64,000 bases of DNA from Betaproteobacteria bacterium (GCA_016219425.1 JACRNB010000012.1:235780-299779); one strand, 5' to 3'. Shown: positions 1 through 9,954, numbered from the stretch's first letter. Notes: generated from the sequence alone by a model not told the origin. Made by a program: numbers and translations.

Positions 1-2525
1 GCATCTCCAACGCCATGCCGGAACTGGCCCACGGCGCCGGCCTGGGCGCCAGCTTCGAACTGCGCGACGTGCCCAGCCTGGAACCCGGCATGTCGCCGCG
101 CGAGATCTGGAGCAACGAAGCGCAGGAACGCTATGTGCTGGCCATCGCCCCGGCATCGCTCGACCTGTTCCGCCAGTTGTGCGAGCGCGAACGCTGCCCC
201 TTTGCCGTGATCGGCAAGGCCACCCGTAAAGGCCAGTTGGTCGTGACCGACCGCCAGTTCAAGAACCGGCCCGTGGACATGCCCATGGACGTGCTCCTGG
301 GCAAGCCGCCGAAGATGACGCGCGACGTCAAGCGCCTGAAGCCCGCGCTGCGCCACTTCCTGCCCGAGGGCCTGAGCCTGAACGAGGCGGCCTACCGCGT
401 GTTGCGCCACCCCGCGGTGGCGAGCAAATCCTTCCTCATCACCATCGGCGACCGCACCGTGGGCGGCTACACCGCGCGCGACCAGTTCGTCGGCCCCTGG
501 CAGATGCCGGTGGCGGACGCGGCGGTCACCACCATGGGGTACGACACCGACCTGGGCGAGGCCATGGCCCTGGGCGAACGCACGCCGCTGGCCCTGATCG
601 ACGCCGCCGCCTCCGGGCGCATGGCCATCGGCGAGGCCATCACCAACCTGGCCGCCGCCGTGGTCAACGAAATCGGCGACATCCGCCTCTCCGCCAACTG
701 GATGTGCGCCGCCGGCCACCCCGGCGAAGACGCCGCCCTGTACGACACCGTGCAGGCCGTGGGCAAGGAACTGTGCCCGGCCTTGGGCATCAGCATCCCG
801 GTGGGCAAGGACTCCATGTCCATGGCCTCGCGCTGGGAGGATGAAGGCGGCAAGAAGGCCGTGGTATCGCCGCTCTCGCTCATCGTCACCGCCTTCGCCC
901 CGGTGGCGGACGCGGGCCGCACCCTCACGCCGCAACTGCGCACCGACTGCGGCCCCACCGACCTGATCCTGATCGACCTCGGGCGCGGTCGTAACCGCCT
1001 GGGCGGCTCCATCCTGGGCCAGGTCTATGGCGAACTGGGCGACGTCTGCCCCGACCTCGACGAGCCGGCCCGCTTCAAGACCTTCTTCGGCCTGATCCAG
1101 CGCCTCAACCGCGAGGGTCGCCTGTTCGCCTACCACGACCGCAGCGACGGCGGCCTGTTCGCCTGCATCGCGGAAATGGCCTTCGCCGGACGCTGCGGCG
1201 TCGATCTGGACGTGGATGAACTGCGCTACCACCGCATCCACGACGACATCATGGAAGACGTGGAAGACGCCCCCGACCCGCACGAGCCCTACACCTCGCG
1301 CCTGTTCGGCATCCTCTTCAACGAGGAGCTGGGCGCGGTGATCCAGGTGCGTCGCGGCGACACCGGCGCGGTGCTGGACGCCTTCATCGAGGCCGGCCTG
1401 CGCGACGAGTGCTACGTCATCGGCCACCCCAACCGCAAGGACCGCCTGCGCGTCCTGCGCGAAGGCCGACCGGTGTTCGATGAGGCCCGCGCCGACCTGC
1501 TCGCGGCCTGGTCCGAGACCAGCTACCGCATGCAACGCCTGCGCGACAACCCGGCCTGCGCCGATGAGGAATTCGCCGGATTGCTGGCGCGCAAGAACCC
1601 CGGCCTGCATGCCAGGCTGACGTTCGATCCGAACGAAGACATCACACTCCCCTCCCCCGCCGGGGGAGGGGCCGGGGGTGAGGGAGCGAGCTTGGCCATC
1701 GCGACCGCTGCTCCCTCACCCCAACCCCTCCCCCGGCGGGGGAGGGGCTCGGCCAAGCGCGCCCAGCCCAAGGTCGCCATCCTGCGCGAGCAGGGCGTCA
1801 ACGGCGAGGTGGAGATGGCCGCCGCCTTCGCCCGCGCCGGCTTCGCCCCGGTGGACGTGCACATGAGCGACATCCTCTCCGGGCGAGTGAAGCTGAAGGG
1901 CTTCAAGGGCCTGGCCGCATGCGGCGGCTTCTCCTACGGCGACGTCCTTGGCGCGGGCGGCGGCTGGGCCGCCAGCATCCTGCACAACCCCCGCGCCAGA
2001 GACGAATTCCAGAGCTACTTCGCGCGTCCCGACAGCTTCGCCCTGGGCGTGTGCAACGGCTGCCAGATGATGAGCCGCCTGAAAGGCATCATCCCCGGCG
2101 CCGAGCACTGGCCGCGCTTCGAACGCAACCTGTCGGAACAGTTCGAGGCCCGCTTCGTCATGGTGGAAGCGCCCGCAACCCCCTCCATCCTGTTCGACGG
2201 CATGGCCGGCAGCCGCATGCCGGTGGTGGTGTCGCACGGCGAGGGCCGGGCGGTGTTCGACAGCAAGGAACAGCGCAAGGCCGCCCAGGTGTGTCTGCGT
2301 TATGTCGACCACCGGGGGCGCAAGACCGAAGCCTTCCCGATGAACCCCAACGGCTCGCCCAAGGGCATCACCGGCCTGACCACGCCGGACGGGCGCTTCA
2401 CCATCATGATGCCGCACCCCGAGCGCGTGTTCCGCGCCGTGCAGCACTCCTGGAGGCCGGACGGCTGGGGTGAGGATGGCCCGTGGCTGCGGTTGTTCCG
2501 CAATGCGCGGAAGTGGGTGGGGTAG
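1..2525 (+). CDS. purL: Phosphoribosylformylglycinamidine synthase, C-terminal part (5' end outside window)
   Basis: PurL converts FGAR, glutamine and ATP to FGAM in purine synthesis. The reading frame is open at the left edge, so this is the C-terminal ~840 residues of a protein that is usually about 1300 long. The second AIRS-like half is followed by a class I glutamine amidotransferase domain with the nucleophile elbow GVCNGCQMM (Cys at about residue 680 of the visible part, counting from the ATG at 15) and a C-terminal PHPERVFR carrying the His/Glu of the triad. The linker before the amidotransferase domain normally runs straight from FDPNED to [12 protein letters not shown]. Here it is expanded by about 34 residues encoded by a palindromic repeat (residues 545-578), in frame. 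The domains on both sides look intact. Confidence 0.97.
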   Translation, partial: ISNAMPELAHGAGLGASFELRDVPSLEPGMSPREIWSNEAQERYVLAIAPASLDLFRQLCERERCPFAVIGKATRKGQLVVTDRQFKNRPVDMPMDVLLGKPPKMTRDVKRLKPALRHFLPEGLSLNEAAYRVLRHPAVASKSFLITIGDRTVGGYTARDQFVGPWQMPVADAAVTTMGYDTDLGEAMALGERTPLALIDAAASGRMAIGEAITNLAAAVVNEIGDIRLSANWMCAAGHPGEDAALYDTVQAVGKELCPALGISIPVGKDSMSMASRWEDEGGKKAVVSPLSLIVTAFAPVADAGRTLTPQLRTDCGPTDLILIDLGRGRNRLGGSILGQVYGELGDVCPDLDEPARFKTFFGLIQRLNREGRLFAYHDRSDGGLFACIAEMAFAGRCGVDLDVDELRYHRIHDDIMEDVEDAPDPHEPYTSRLFGILFNEELGAVIQVRRGDTGAVLDAFIEAGLRDECYVIGHPNRKDRLRVLREGRPVFDEARADLLAAWSETSYRMQRLRDNPACADEEFAGLLARKNPGLHARLTFDPNEDITLPSPAGGGAGGEGASLAIATAAPSPQPLPRRGRGSAKRAQPKVAILREQGVNGEVEMAAAFARAGFAPVDVHMSDILSGRVKLKGFKGLAACGGFSYGDVLGAGGGWAASILHNPRARDEFQSYFARPDSFALGVCNGCQMMSRLKGIIPGAEHWPRFERNLSEQFEARFVMVEAPATPSILFDGMAGSRMPVVVSHGEGRAVFDSKEQRKAAQVCLRYVDHRGRKTEAFPMNPNGSPKGITGLTTPDGRFTIMMPHPERVFRAVQHSWRPDGWGEDGPWLRLFRNARKWVG
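1647..1748. repeat. GC-rich inverted-pair repeat (family B), in frame inside purL
   Basis: One arm (about 1647-1687) reads CTCCCCTCCCCCGCC then GGGGGAGGGG and GGTGAGGGAG. The other arm (1710-1748) is its near reverse complement, starting CTCCCTCACCCC. The same paired unit occurs at 18963-19047, 25767-25880, 28888-28988 and 52156-52273. It is translated here as a Gly/Pro-rich linker. Confidence 0.9.
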
Positions 2526-2527
2526 TC

Positions 2528-2594
2528 GTAGCGCCGGCATCCTTGCCGGCTCTTTTCCCCGCCGTAACTTGCCGGCAGGGGTGTCGGCGCCACA
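2528..2594. repeat. GTAG-headed palindromic repeat (GTAGCGCCGGC type) after purL
   Basis: Three bases after the purL stop the sequence reads GTAGCGCCGGCATCC then TTGCCGGC, followed by a second part, GCCGGCAGGGG and TGTCGGCGCCAC. It resembles the hairpin at 4940-4966. It may act as a terminator. The rest of the 2526-2738 gap shows nothing else recognisable. Confidence 0.6.
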
Positions 2595-2738
2595 AACGGG
2601 GTCGGCCCTCCGGATTAAAGTTTTTTCTCGGAATGTCGATGCTTTGGTACTGCCAGCGCTACCGGACTTCCAGGCAATGAATCCGTTGTTCACCCTGTTT
2701 CACTCCAGGCCGTCTCGCGCCGCAGGGCGGGGCTGGAC

Positions 2739-4943
2739 GTGAAGCTCAAGACCAAGATCTGGCTGCTGCTGGGCGTGCTGATGGGCCTGTTGCTGGCGAT
2801 CGACCTGAACATCAGCTACCGCCAGCTCAGTGTGGAGTTGCGCAAAGAGGCGGAAATTGATGCGCGCGCCATCTACGGCTACATGATGGCCACCCGGCGC
2901 GTGTACCAGCAGGTATTCCTGGCCAGCGGCCTGCCGGTGAACGACAAGACGGTCGGCCTGCTGCCCGCGCATTCCTTCTCGCGCATCTCGCGTGACTTCG
3001 CCAACTGGAACAACAGCGGCATCCTGTTCAACAACGTCTCCGACCAGCCGCGCAACCCCAACAACCGCGCCGACCGCTTCGAGATGGAAGACATCGCCTG
3101 GTATCGCAGCAACGCCAAGGCCAGGGAACGCACCCGCAACATCGTTGATGACCAGGGCATCGGTTTCCTGCTCTACACCGCGCCGATCTGGATCGAACCC
3201 TCCTGCCTGGTCTGTCACGGCAAGCGGGAGGCGGCCCCGGAGAGCATCCGCGCGCACTACGCCACCGCCTACGACTACCAGGTGGGCGACCTGCGCGGCG
3301 TGGCGAGCATCCGCATCCCTACCCATCGTCTCGACCTGCGGCTCAACGAGATCTGGGCCGGGCAACTGCTCAAGAGCCTGATCAGCTACGCCATCCTGTT
3401 CCTGGCTCTGGGCATCCTGCTCGACCGCCTGGTGACGCGACGTCTCGCCCGCCTGCAGGCGGGCGCGGAACAGCTTGCCGCGGGCGACTACAGCGTACGC
3501 ATGGATAGGGCCGGCGAGGACGAGATCTGCGGTCTCGCCAAGTCCTTCAATCACATGGCCGATGCCGTGGAGACGCGCGACCTCGCCCTGCAACAGGAGA
3601 TTGCGGAGAAGGAGCGCGGTGCGGCGGAGATCCACCGCCTTGCCTATTTCGACAGCATCACCGGCCTGCCCAACCGCGTGCTGCTGATGGACCGACTATC
3701 GCAACTGCTGGCTGCCGGACGCCGCTCCGGGCAGCAGGAGGCGCTGATCCTGCTCAACGTCGACCGCTTCAAGACCATCAACGACGCGCGCGGCCATGCC
3801 TTTGGCGACGCCCTGCTGCAAGCCCTGGGCGCGCGCCTCACCGGCCTGCTGCGCGACGGCGACACCCTGGCGCGTCTGGCGGCGGACGAATTCGCCCTGC
3901 TCCTGCCGGACCTCAGCGAGCACATGATCAAGGCCAGCCGGCGCACCCTGGTGGTGGCGGAAAAGATCCACGCGGCGCTGCATACCCCGCTCGCCATCGG
4001 TGAGGAGGAGGTCACCATCACCGCCAGCCTGGGCATCGCCCTGTTCTCGGAAGAACTGGAAGAAGCGCCGGAAGACATCCTGCGCCGGGCGGACACCGCG
4101 CTGCACCGCGCCAAGGCTGCCGGCGGCAACCAGACCGCGTTTTTCGAAACCAGCATGGGCGAGTCGGCGGAACAGCGCTTCCGCGTGGAGCGCGAACTGC
4201 GCAGCGCCATTCCCGCCGGCGAGTTGCGGCTCTTCCTGCAACCGCAGGTGGACATCGAGGGCAAGCTGATGGGCGCGGAGGTGCTGGTGCGCTGGCAGCA
4301 CCCGCAACGCGGTCTGGTGCCGCCGGGCGTATTCATCCCGGTGGCGGAAGAATCCGACCTCATCGTCGATCTCGGCGCCTGGGTGCTGGCGGAATCCTGC
4401 GCCCTGATGGCGCGCGAGGACATGGCCGGTTACCCCCTGCGCCTGTCGGTGAACATGAGTCCGCGCCACTTCCGGCGCGCCGGTTTCGTGCCCTGGATCC
4501 GCGACCTGCTCGCCGCCCACGGCGCCGACCCCAGCCATCTCACCCTGGAAGTCACTGAGGGGCTGATGATCGACAACCTGGGCGAGGTGGTGGCCAAGAT
4601 GGGCGATCTGGCCGCCCTGGGCATCCATTTCTCGGTGGACGACTTCGGCACCGGCTACTCCTCGCTTGCCTACCTGAAGCGCCTGCCGATCCATGAACTG
4701 AAGATCGACAAGACCTTCGTCCAGGACGCCCCCAACAACCCCGAAGACGCCGCCCTGGTGGAAACCATCCTGGCGGTGGCCAAGCACATGCACCTGAAGG
4801 TCGTGGCCGAGGGGGTGGAGACGGCGGAGCAGGCCGCCTTCCTCAACGCCCGCGCCAGCGTCATCCATCAGGGCTATTACTTCGGCAGGCCGGAACCGGC
4901 GGAGACCTGGATCGCGCGCTGGCGCACGACGGCGCCCAAGTAG
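2739..4943 (+). CDS. Membrane heme-sensor (DUF3365/Tll0287-like) protein with HAMP, degenerate GGDEF and EAL domains
   Basis: The start is a GTG. An N-terminal membrane segment (about residues 5-22) is followed by a periplasmic DUF3365-like domain containing CLVCHG, a c-type heme motif CxxCH at about residue 158. A second membrane segment lies near 210-230, then HAMP, GGDEF (about 300-460) and EAL (about 475-725). The GGDEF signature is LAADEF, so both glycines are lost and cyclase activity is unlikely. The EAL domain has EVLVRW in place of EALLRW but keeps DDFGTGYSSL and the KIDK strand, so phosphodiesterase activity on c-di-GMP is plausible. A redox- or ligand-controlled c-di-GMP hydrolase is the inferred role. 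Its stop codon lies within a palindrome shared with the convergent neighbour. Confidence 0.85.
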   Translation: MKLKTKIWLLLGVLMGLLLAIDLNISYRQLSVELRKEAEIDARAIYGYMMATRRVYQQVFLASGLPVNDKTVGLLPAHSFSRISRDFANWNNSGILFNNVSDQPRNPNNRADRFEMEDIAWYRSNAKARERTRNIVDDQGIGFLLYTAPIWIEPSCLVCHGKREAAPESIRAHYATAYDYQVGDLRGVASIRIPTHRLDLRLNEIWAGQLLKSLISYAILFLALGILLDRLVTRRLARLQAGAEQLAAGDYSVRMDRAGEDEICGLAKSFNHMADAVETRDLALQQEIAEKERGAAEIHRLAYFDSITGLPNRVLLMDRLSQLLAAGRRSGQQEALILLNVDRFKTINDARGHAFGDALLQALGARLTGLLRDGDTLARLAADEFALLLPDLSEHMIKASRRTLVVAEKIHAALHTPLAIGEEEVTITASLGIALFSEELEEAPEDILRRADTALHRAKAAGGNQTAFFETSMGESAEQRFRVERELRSAIPAGELRLFLQPQVDIEGKLMGAEVLVRWQHPQRGLVPPGVFIPVAEESDLIVDLGAWVLAESCALMAREDMAGYPLRLSVNMSPRHFRRAGFVPWIRDLLAAHGADPSHLTLEVTEGLMIDNLGEVVAKMGDLAALGIHFSVDDFGTGYSSLAYLKRLPIHELKIDKTFVQDAPNNPEDAALVETILAVAKHMHLKVVAEGVETAEQAAFLNARASVIHQGYYFGRPEPAETWIARWRTTAPK

Positions 4944-4966
4944 CGCCGGCAGGATGTCGGCGCTAC
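4940..4966. repeat. GTAG...CTAC palindrome that carries the stop codons of two convergent genes
   Basis: The unit starts GTAGCGCCG and ends CGGCGCTAC, an 8-bp stem (TAGCGCCG/CGGCGCTA) around a 9-nt loop with GTAG on each strand. The TAG at 4941-4943 stops the plus-strand GGDEF-EAL gene. The TAG read on the minus strand at 4965-4963 stops the FecR gene. It may also terminate transcription in both directions. Confidence 0.85.
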
Positions 4967-7110
4967 AGGATCAGCAGCGCCGGCGCCAGCCACATCCAGA
5001 ACGGCGGTTTGACCTCGGCGCTTACGGCGTCGCTGGCGGGGCCGGTCACGCCATCTGCGTCCAGGGGCGTTACCCGCAGCCAGTAGCGGGCGGGAGCGGG
5101 CCGGGTCATGCGGAACTCGGGCTGGACGGTTTCCTGTTTTGTCACGATCTGGGTAAAGCCTTCATCCTGCGCCAGTTCCACCCGATAGCGCGGCGACTGT
5201 CCCTGCCAGGAGGCGCGCATTTCCTTGTCATCCACCCCCAGGGCGATGTGCTGGACCTTCTGCGGCTTGGGCTGAAACAGGAAGGCGCGCGCCTGTGCGT
5301 ACCCGCTGCTGGCGCCAGCCTCTCCCAGGGCGGCGATGCGCCAGTGCCAACTGCCCGTGCGCGGCGCGCGCCAGATGAAGGTGGTGGCGGTGGTGCGCAA
5401 CTCCGCCACCGGGTTGGCAAAGTCGGGGTGTTCGCTCACCTGTACCAGATAGCCGAGAGCGCCCGCCGACGGCTTCCAGATCATGGCCACTTCCGGTAAC
5501 AGGGTGCGCTGGTTCACGCCCGGCGTCTCCGGCAGGGGCGGGGCCGGAGGGATGAGCAGCGGCTGATCGCCGCTCCAGGGGCCGGCCACGCCATCCGGGT
5601 CCAGGCCGCGCAGGCGCCACTGATACGCGCCGGGTTTGAGGCCGCTGAAGTGGATGCGGGGCTCCGCCACCTCCCGCTGGGCGGCGCGGACGCCCTGGGC
5701 ATCCAGCAGTTCCAGTCCGTAGCGGGTGGCGCCCGCACTGGCGCTCCAGGTGCAGTCAGCCTGGTCTGGCGTCGCTGCACAGACGGCGTCGGCGGGGGCC
5801 GGGGGGCGGGGATGCACGCGGAAGGTGCGCACCGCGCCCCAGGGTCGGGCCTCGTCCCGCGCATCCAGGCTGGTCATGCGCCAGAACCAGGGGCCGGGGG
5901 CCAGATCGGCCTCGTACCGGGTTTCATCCCGAAACCGTTGTTCGGTCAACTCGCCCGTGAAGTCGCCGCTGCGGGCGAGTTGCAGCAGGTAGCCGTGCGC
6001 CTCCTCCGCCCGGGCCCAGGTCAGCAGGGTTCGGGTCTGCTCCAGCTTCTCGCCCTGGGCCGGCTGGATCAGGGCCGGGGCCTGGGGGCGCGCGTCCAGG
6101 GTGAAGGGATGCAGGCCGTCGAGACCCTCCAGGCCGCGCTCGTCCACGGCGCGTATGCGCAGGACGTAAGCGCCATCCGCCAGGTCTTCCGCCCAGCGCA
6201 GGGTCGGCTCGCTGACCACGGTCTCGCGCAGGAGGGGGCGAGCGCCCTCCGCCGCTGCCAACTGGACGCGCCAGGCGCGGGCCGCCGGGTCCGCCCTCCA
6301 GACGAAGGCCGGGGATGGGGCGACGATGCGGGCGGACAGGCCGGTCAGGTCGGGGCGGGCGGGAAGGGGACGCGGCTTGCCGGGGGGGTGTCCGGCCCGG
6401 ACGCTGAGGCCGGAGCCGCCCGCAAGCCGCACCGACTTGCCGCGCGCGCTCAGGGTCACGACCCCGTCGGTGACTTCGCTGTTCAGACGTTTGCCATCCG
6501 GCGAGAGGTGCAGGCGCAGGGCCGATTCCTGAAGTTCCGCCAGCGCCGCCGGGGTCTGAATGCGGAAGCGCCCGGCAGGGCCGGTCTGGCGCGCCGCTGC
6601 GACCTCCAGCCGTCCGCGCTCCAGGCGGAGCTCGCTGGCGACCATCCCGGTCTTGCCGTAGCCGGTGAGGCGGGTGAAGGAAACCTTGCCGGAGTCCATC
6701 AGGGTCACCCTGCTGCCATCCGCGAGGCGGAAGGCGACCCTGCCGTCGGGGCCGGTCTGGACGGTTTCGCCGCCGTGCATCCGCGTCCCCGGCTCGGGCG
6801 TGAGAGGGGCTGCCGCCTTGCTGATCCGGACCTCGCCGGTCACGTCCAGCACCGTTGCCGGGGCCGGGCTCCGGCGCAGCAGGGAAACCGGGAGGTGCAG
6901 GCGCACGCCGGGCGGCAGGCTGCGTTGCGCCTTGCCGGGGATGCGAATCTTTTTCCAGTCGTTGGGATGGCTCAGGTATTGCTGGCCGACGCCGGCAGGC
7001 GTGTCGCCGGGCCGGGTGAGATAAATCCAGTCTGCGGCGGCGGCGGGTTGGATCGACAGCAGGACAAGCAGCAGGGCGGGGAGGAAGGTGCGGGGCAGGG
7101 CAATACGCAT
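4963..7110 (-). CDS. Exported FecR-domain protein with LysM-like N-terminus and fibronectin-III-like repeats
   Basis: A signal peptide (MRIALPRTFLPALLLVLL... with cleavage near AAA-AD) is followed by a LysM-like segment (about 26-78), a FecR domain (about 85-235: VLDVTGEVRI, DGSRVTLMDSG, ELRLERGRLEV) and four to five fibronectin-III-like repeats with recurrent WRAP/WRL/YLLQ motifs. The architecture is known in envelope proteins often encoded near sensor or cyclase genes, and no enzymatic domain is visible. The protein ends abruptly in a hydrophobic stretch, WMWLAPALLIL. The stop is provided by the palindrome at 4940-4966, so the native C-terminus may have been longer and lost to repeat insertion. 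Its function is not known. Confidence 0.8.
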   Translation of the reverse strand: MRIALPRTFLPALLLVLLSIQPAAAADWIYLTRPGDTPAGVGQQYLSHPNDWKKIRIPGKAQRSLPPGVRLHLPVSLLRRSPAPATVLDVTGEVRISKAAAPLTPEPGTRMHGGETVQTGPDGRVAFRLADGSRVTLMDSGKVSFTRLTGYGKTGMVASELRLERGRLEVAAARQTGPAGRFRIQTPAALAELQESALRLHLSPDGKRLNSEVTDGVVTLSARGKSVRLAGGSGLSVRAGHPPGKPRPLPARPDLTGLSARIVAPSPAFVWRADPAARAWRVQLAAAEGARPLLRETVVSEPTLRWAEDLADGAYVLRIRAVDERGLEGLDGLHPFTLDARPQAPALIQPAQGEKLEQTRTLLTWARAEEAHGYLLQLARSGDFTGELTEQRFRDETRYEADLAPGPWFWRMTSLDARDEARPWGAVRTFRVHPRPPAPADAVCAATPDQADCTWSASAGATRYGLELLDAQGVRAAQREVAEPRIHFSGLKPGAYQWRLRGLDPDGVAGPWSGDQPLLIPPAPPLPETPGVNQRTLLPEVAMIWKPSAGALGYLVQVSEHPDFANPVAELRTTATTFIWRAPRTGSWHWRIAALGEAGASSGYAQARAFLFQPKPQKVQHIALGVDDKEMRASWQGQSPRYRVELAQDEGFTQIVTKQETVQPEFRMTRPAPARYWLRVTPLDADGVTGPASDAVSAEVKPPFWMWLAPALLIL

Positions 7111-7209
7111 GTCGGTTCTCGGGTGTTTCGGCGCTCATGCATCCGGTAAGCTACGCCCAACTATAAGCCGCACAACGGCCATTCCGCTCACCCCCTGGAG
7201 AAATTCACC

Positions 7210-8412
7210 ATGCACATCGGCACCCCGCTGTCGCCGTCCGCCACTCGCGTCATGCTGCTCGGTGCGGGCGAACTGGGGAAGGAGGTCATCATCGCCCTGC
7301 AACGCCTGGGCGTGGAGGTGACGGCGGTGGATCGCTACGACGGCGCTCCCGGCCATCAGGTGGCGCATCACGCCCACACCATCAACATGGGGGACGGCAA
7401 TGTCCTCGCCCGCTTGATCGACTCGGAGAAGCCTCATCTGGTGGTGCCGGAGATCGAGGCCATCGCCACCGAAACCCTGTTGCAACTGGAGGCGGCGGGG
7501 ATCTGCACCGTGATCCCCTCGGCGCGCGCGGCCAACCTGACCATGAACCGGGAAGGCATCCGCCGCCTGGCTGCGGAGGAACTGAAACTGCCGACTTCGC
7601 GCTACGCCTTTGCCGATTCCCTCAAGGCGTTGCGCCAGATCGTGGAGGGGGAGGGCGGCATCGGGCTGCCCTGTGTGATCAAGCCGGTCATGTCCTCCTC
7701 CGGCAAGGGCCAGAGCCGGGTGGACAGCGCCGAAGACCTGGCCGGCGCCTGGCATTACGCCGCCAGCGGCGGGCGCGTGGACAAGGGCCGGGTCATCGTC
7801 GAAGGCTTCATTGATTTCGACTACGAGATCACCCTGCTGACCGTGCGCGCAAGGGGAGCGGATGGCCGGATCGAGACCCATTTTTGTGAGCCCATCGGTC
7901 ATGTTCAGGTGAAGGGCGATTACGTCGAAAGCTGGCAGCCCCAGGCCATGTCCCCTGTCGCCCTGGCCGAGGCCCGCCGTATCGCCGGCCTGGTCACCGG
8001 CAACCTGGGCGGGCTGGGGCTGTTTGGGGTTGAGTTCTTCATCCGCGGCGACCAGGTGTGGTTCTCCGAGGTCAGCCCCCGCCCCCACGATACCGGCATG
8101 GTCACCATGGCGACCCAGCGCCAGAGCGAATTCGAACTGCACGCGCGCGCCATCCTGGGGCTGCCGGTGGATGTCAGCCTGCGCAATGCGGGGGCCTCTG
8201 CGGTGATCTACGGCGGGGTCGAGGCTGCCGGCATCCGCTTTGAAGGGGTGGAGTCGGCGCTTCAGGTGCCGGGTACGGACATCCGCCTGTTCGGCAAGCC
8301 GGAGTCGTTCCAGCGTCGCCGCATGGGCGTGGCCCTGGCGGAAGGCAAAGATACCGACGAGGCCCGTACGCGCGCCAAAGAGGCCGCCCGCCGGGTGCAT
8401 CCGCTGAAGTGA
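7210..8412 (+). CDS. purT: Formate-dependent phosphoribosylglycinamide formyltransferase (GAR transformylase 2)
   Basis: PurT is an ATP-grasp enzyme that makes formyl-GAR from GAR, formate and ATP, the folate-independent version of purine step 3. The 400-residue length matches the family. Recognisable segments are the N-terminal [12 protein letters not shown] nucleotide fold, [11 protein letters not shown], the ATP-grasp loop MSSSGKGQS, and [14 protein letters not shown] near the metal site. A GGAG ribosome-binding site precedes the ATG. The gene is divergent from the FecR gene. Being near purL is consistent with, but not proof of, shared purine demand. Confidence 0.96.
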   Translation: MHIGTPLSPSATRVMLLGAGELGKEVIIALQRLGVEVTAVDRYDGAPGHQVAHHAHTINMGDGNVLARLIDSEKPHLVVPEIEAIATETLLQLEAAGICTVIPSARAANLTMNREGIRRLAAEELKLPTSRYAFADSLKALRQIVEGEGGIGLPCVIKPVMSSSGKGQSRVDSAEDLAGAWHYAASGGRVDKGRVIVEGFIDFDYEITLLTVRARGADGRIETHFCEPIGHVQVKGDYVESWQPQAMSPVALAEARRIAGLVTGNLGGLGLFGVEFFIRGDQVWFSEVSPRPHDTGMVTMATQRQSEFELHARAILGLPVDVSLRNAGASAVIYGGVEAAGIRFEGVESALQVPGTDIRLFGKPESFQRRRMGVALAEGKDTDEARTRAKEAARRVHPLK

Positions 8413-8421
8413 AGGCCCCGC

Positions 8422-8901
8422 TCAGGCCAGCGCTGTCCAGCGCGTGAATGTGGCGGCTTGTCCCTGAAACACGCCCGCCGCATCCGTCAGGTTCCAGATC
8501 AGCCCGTCTTCGATGTGAAAGCGCCGGCCCCGGCTGGAGATGCGCACCCCGCTATAGCCCTCAAGAAAACCGTGTGCGGCCACTGCGGCCAGGGCGCGAG
8601 CGCGGTCTTCGCGCCGGTCGGGTTCCGCCGTGAGGCGCGACGGGGTGCGCGTGAAGGCGTCCCAATCCATCTCCCATAGCGCCAGGGCGGCGGCGTTGCC
8701 GTAGTGGAGGATGGGGTCTGCCACGGGCGTGTGCGAAACCACCACGAGCGGGGCGTGATAGAGGCAGGCGGCCCGTTCGGCGGGGCCGCCGGCGCACGGG
8801 TGCAGAGGCCGCCCCAGCAGGCGCTGGAAGCTGTCCAGCAGCAAGGCCGTGTGGGCGATGACCTCGGGCCGGGTCCAGACCGCAGCGGCGTCAGACGACA
8901 T
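8422..8901 (-). CDS. MEKHLA domain protein (PAS-like)
   Basis: The 159-residue product starting MSSDAAAVWTRPEV matches the MEKHLA family, small PAS-fold proteins of unknown ligand. Typical segments are HTALLLDSFQRLLGRPL, DPILHYGNAAALALWEMDWD and the late IEDGLIWNL. The frame extends upstream to 8997, but the ATG at 8901 is chosen because it overlaps the end of the upstream methyltransferase by 11 bases, which suggests translational coupling. The final segment GQAATFTRW is typical of the family. No biochemical role can be assigned. Confidence 0.8.
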   Translation of the reverse strand: MSSDAAAVWTRPEVIAHTALLLDSFQRLLGRPLHPCAGGPAERAACLYHAPLVVVSHTPVADPILHYGNAAALALWEMDWDAFTRTPSRLTAEPDRREDRARALAAVAAHGFLEGYSGVRISSRGRRFHIEDGLIWNLTDAAGVFQGQAATFTRWTALA

Positions 8902-9514
8902 CGCGCTTGCGGTACAGGTGGTACATGAACGGTTGTTCCGCGCCCGACGGGGTGCGGTGCGACTCGCGTTCGTGGGTGACCGGTGCGAACCCCGCACCGA
9001 GTTCGGCGCTCAGTCGATCCGGGGTGTAACGCACCACGGGCAGGCCGCTGCATCGCTCCGGGCCGTCCTCGGCGAAGCTGGCGACGATGACGTGACCGCC
9101 GGGCTTCACGGCGTGGAGCACGGTGCGCACATAGGCGGCGCGTTCTTCCGGGTCGGTGAGAAAGTGGAACACGGCGCGGTCATGCCACACGGCGTAGGCG
9201 TGGTGCGGTAGTTCGACCTGGGTGATGTCGGCCTGGACCCAGCGCACCTGCCCGGCCTTCGCGCCCAGCCGTTCCTGCGAGACGGCGAGCGCGGCGCTGC
9301 ACAGGTCGAGCACGGTCAGGTTCGAGTACCCCGCAGCGAGCAGGTCATCCACCAGCACTGAAGCGCCGCCGCCGATGTCGATGATGCCGGCAGCTTGCGC
9401 CGCCCCGGTTGCCTGGATCAGGCGCAGGGAGAGGGCGGCGCGTTCCTGATACCAGCTCACGCCATGGGCGGGCTTGCCGGCGTAGACGTTATCCCAGTGG
9501 GACTTGGCGGCCAT
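8891..9514 (-). CDS. Class I SAM-dependent methyltransferase
   Basis: This is a 207-residue Rossmann-fold methyltransferase with the SAM motif IIDIGGGASVLVDDLL (motif I), acidic LTVLDL, VQADITQ and post-motif WHDRAVFHFLTD, a pattern seen in thiopurine/tellurite-type and other small-molecule methyltransferases. GAGGAG lies 8 bases before the ATG. It is co-transcribed with the MEKHLA gene downstream (overlapping). The substrate is unknown. Confidence 0.85.
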   Translation of the reverse strand: MAAKSHWDNVYAGKPAHGVSWYQERAALSLRLIQATGAAQAAGIIDIGGGASVLVDDLLAAGYSNLTVLDLCSAALAVSQERLGAKAGQVRWVQADITQVELPHHAYAVWHDRAVFHFLTDPEERAAYVRTVLHAVKPGGHVIVASFAEDGPERCSGLPVVRYTPDRLSAELGAGFAPVTHERESHRTPSGAEQPFMYHLYRKRDVV

Positions 9515-9525
9515 GGCGTTACTCC

Positions 9526-9954
9526 TCAGGCGGGGATGGGCGTCATGCCCAGCACGCTGGCGGCCTTGCGCAGTCTGGCGTCGAAACAGGCAAAGCGCAC
9601 CGGTTCCTGCGCCGCGATCTGCAAGGTGCGGGCGGCGGCGAGCTGGACGCTGTCATAGCCCCGCAGGGCAAAGGCGTCGGCATAGTCTCCGGCCAGTTCG
9701 ACCAGGGCTTGCGTCAATTCGACCACGGCGTAGCGCGGCCAGTGCTCGCGCAGGCGTTGCCGGGCGGCCTGGAGCGTTTCAGCATCGGCGGGCGTCTCGC
9801 GCGCACGTCTGGCCATGCCCGCCATCGCCTCCGCCCAGGCAATGCGGCAGACGGCCAGCATGCCGGCCTGGGCGGCGTGTTCCAGCATTGCCGTGCTGGC
9901 CTCTTCCTGGAGGTAGAGCTTGATCAGGGCGGAGGTGTCGCAATACAGGATCAC
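9526..9954 (-). CDS. PIN-domain ribonuclease toxin (VapC-like)
   Basis: The 142-residue PIN domain has the expected acidic residues: Asp6 in MILYCDTSALIKLYL, a Glu in RIAWAEAMAGMAR, Asp in GYDSVQLAAA and Asp in CFDARLRKA. PIN toxins cleave RNA and are held inactive by a cognate antitoxin. The start overlaps the end of the Phd-like gene upstream by 4 bases (ATGA), the usual antitoxin-toxin arrangement. The target RNA is unknown. Confidence 0.9.
   Translation of the reverse strand: MILYCDTSALIKLYLQEEASTAMLEHAAQAGMLAVCRIAWAEAMAGMARRARETPADAETLQAARQRLREHWPRYAVVELTQALVELAGDYADAFALRGYDSVQLAAARTLQIAAQEPVRFACFDARLRKAASVLGMTPIPA

Noticed and set aside
5650..7149. A 499-codon plus-strand frame opposite the FecR gene
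   Set aside because: Shadow composition, no domain, and the minus-strand gene has a signal peptide and recognised domains.
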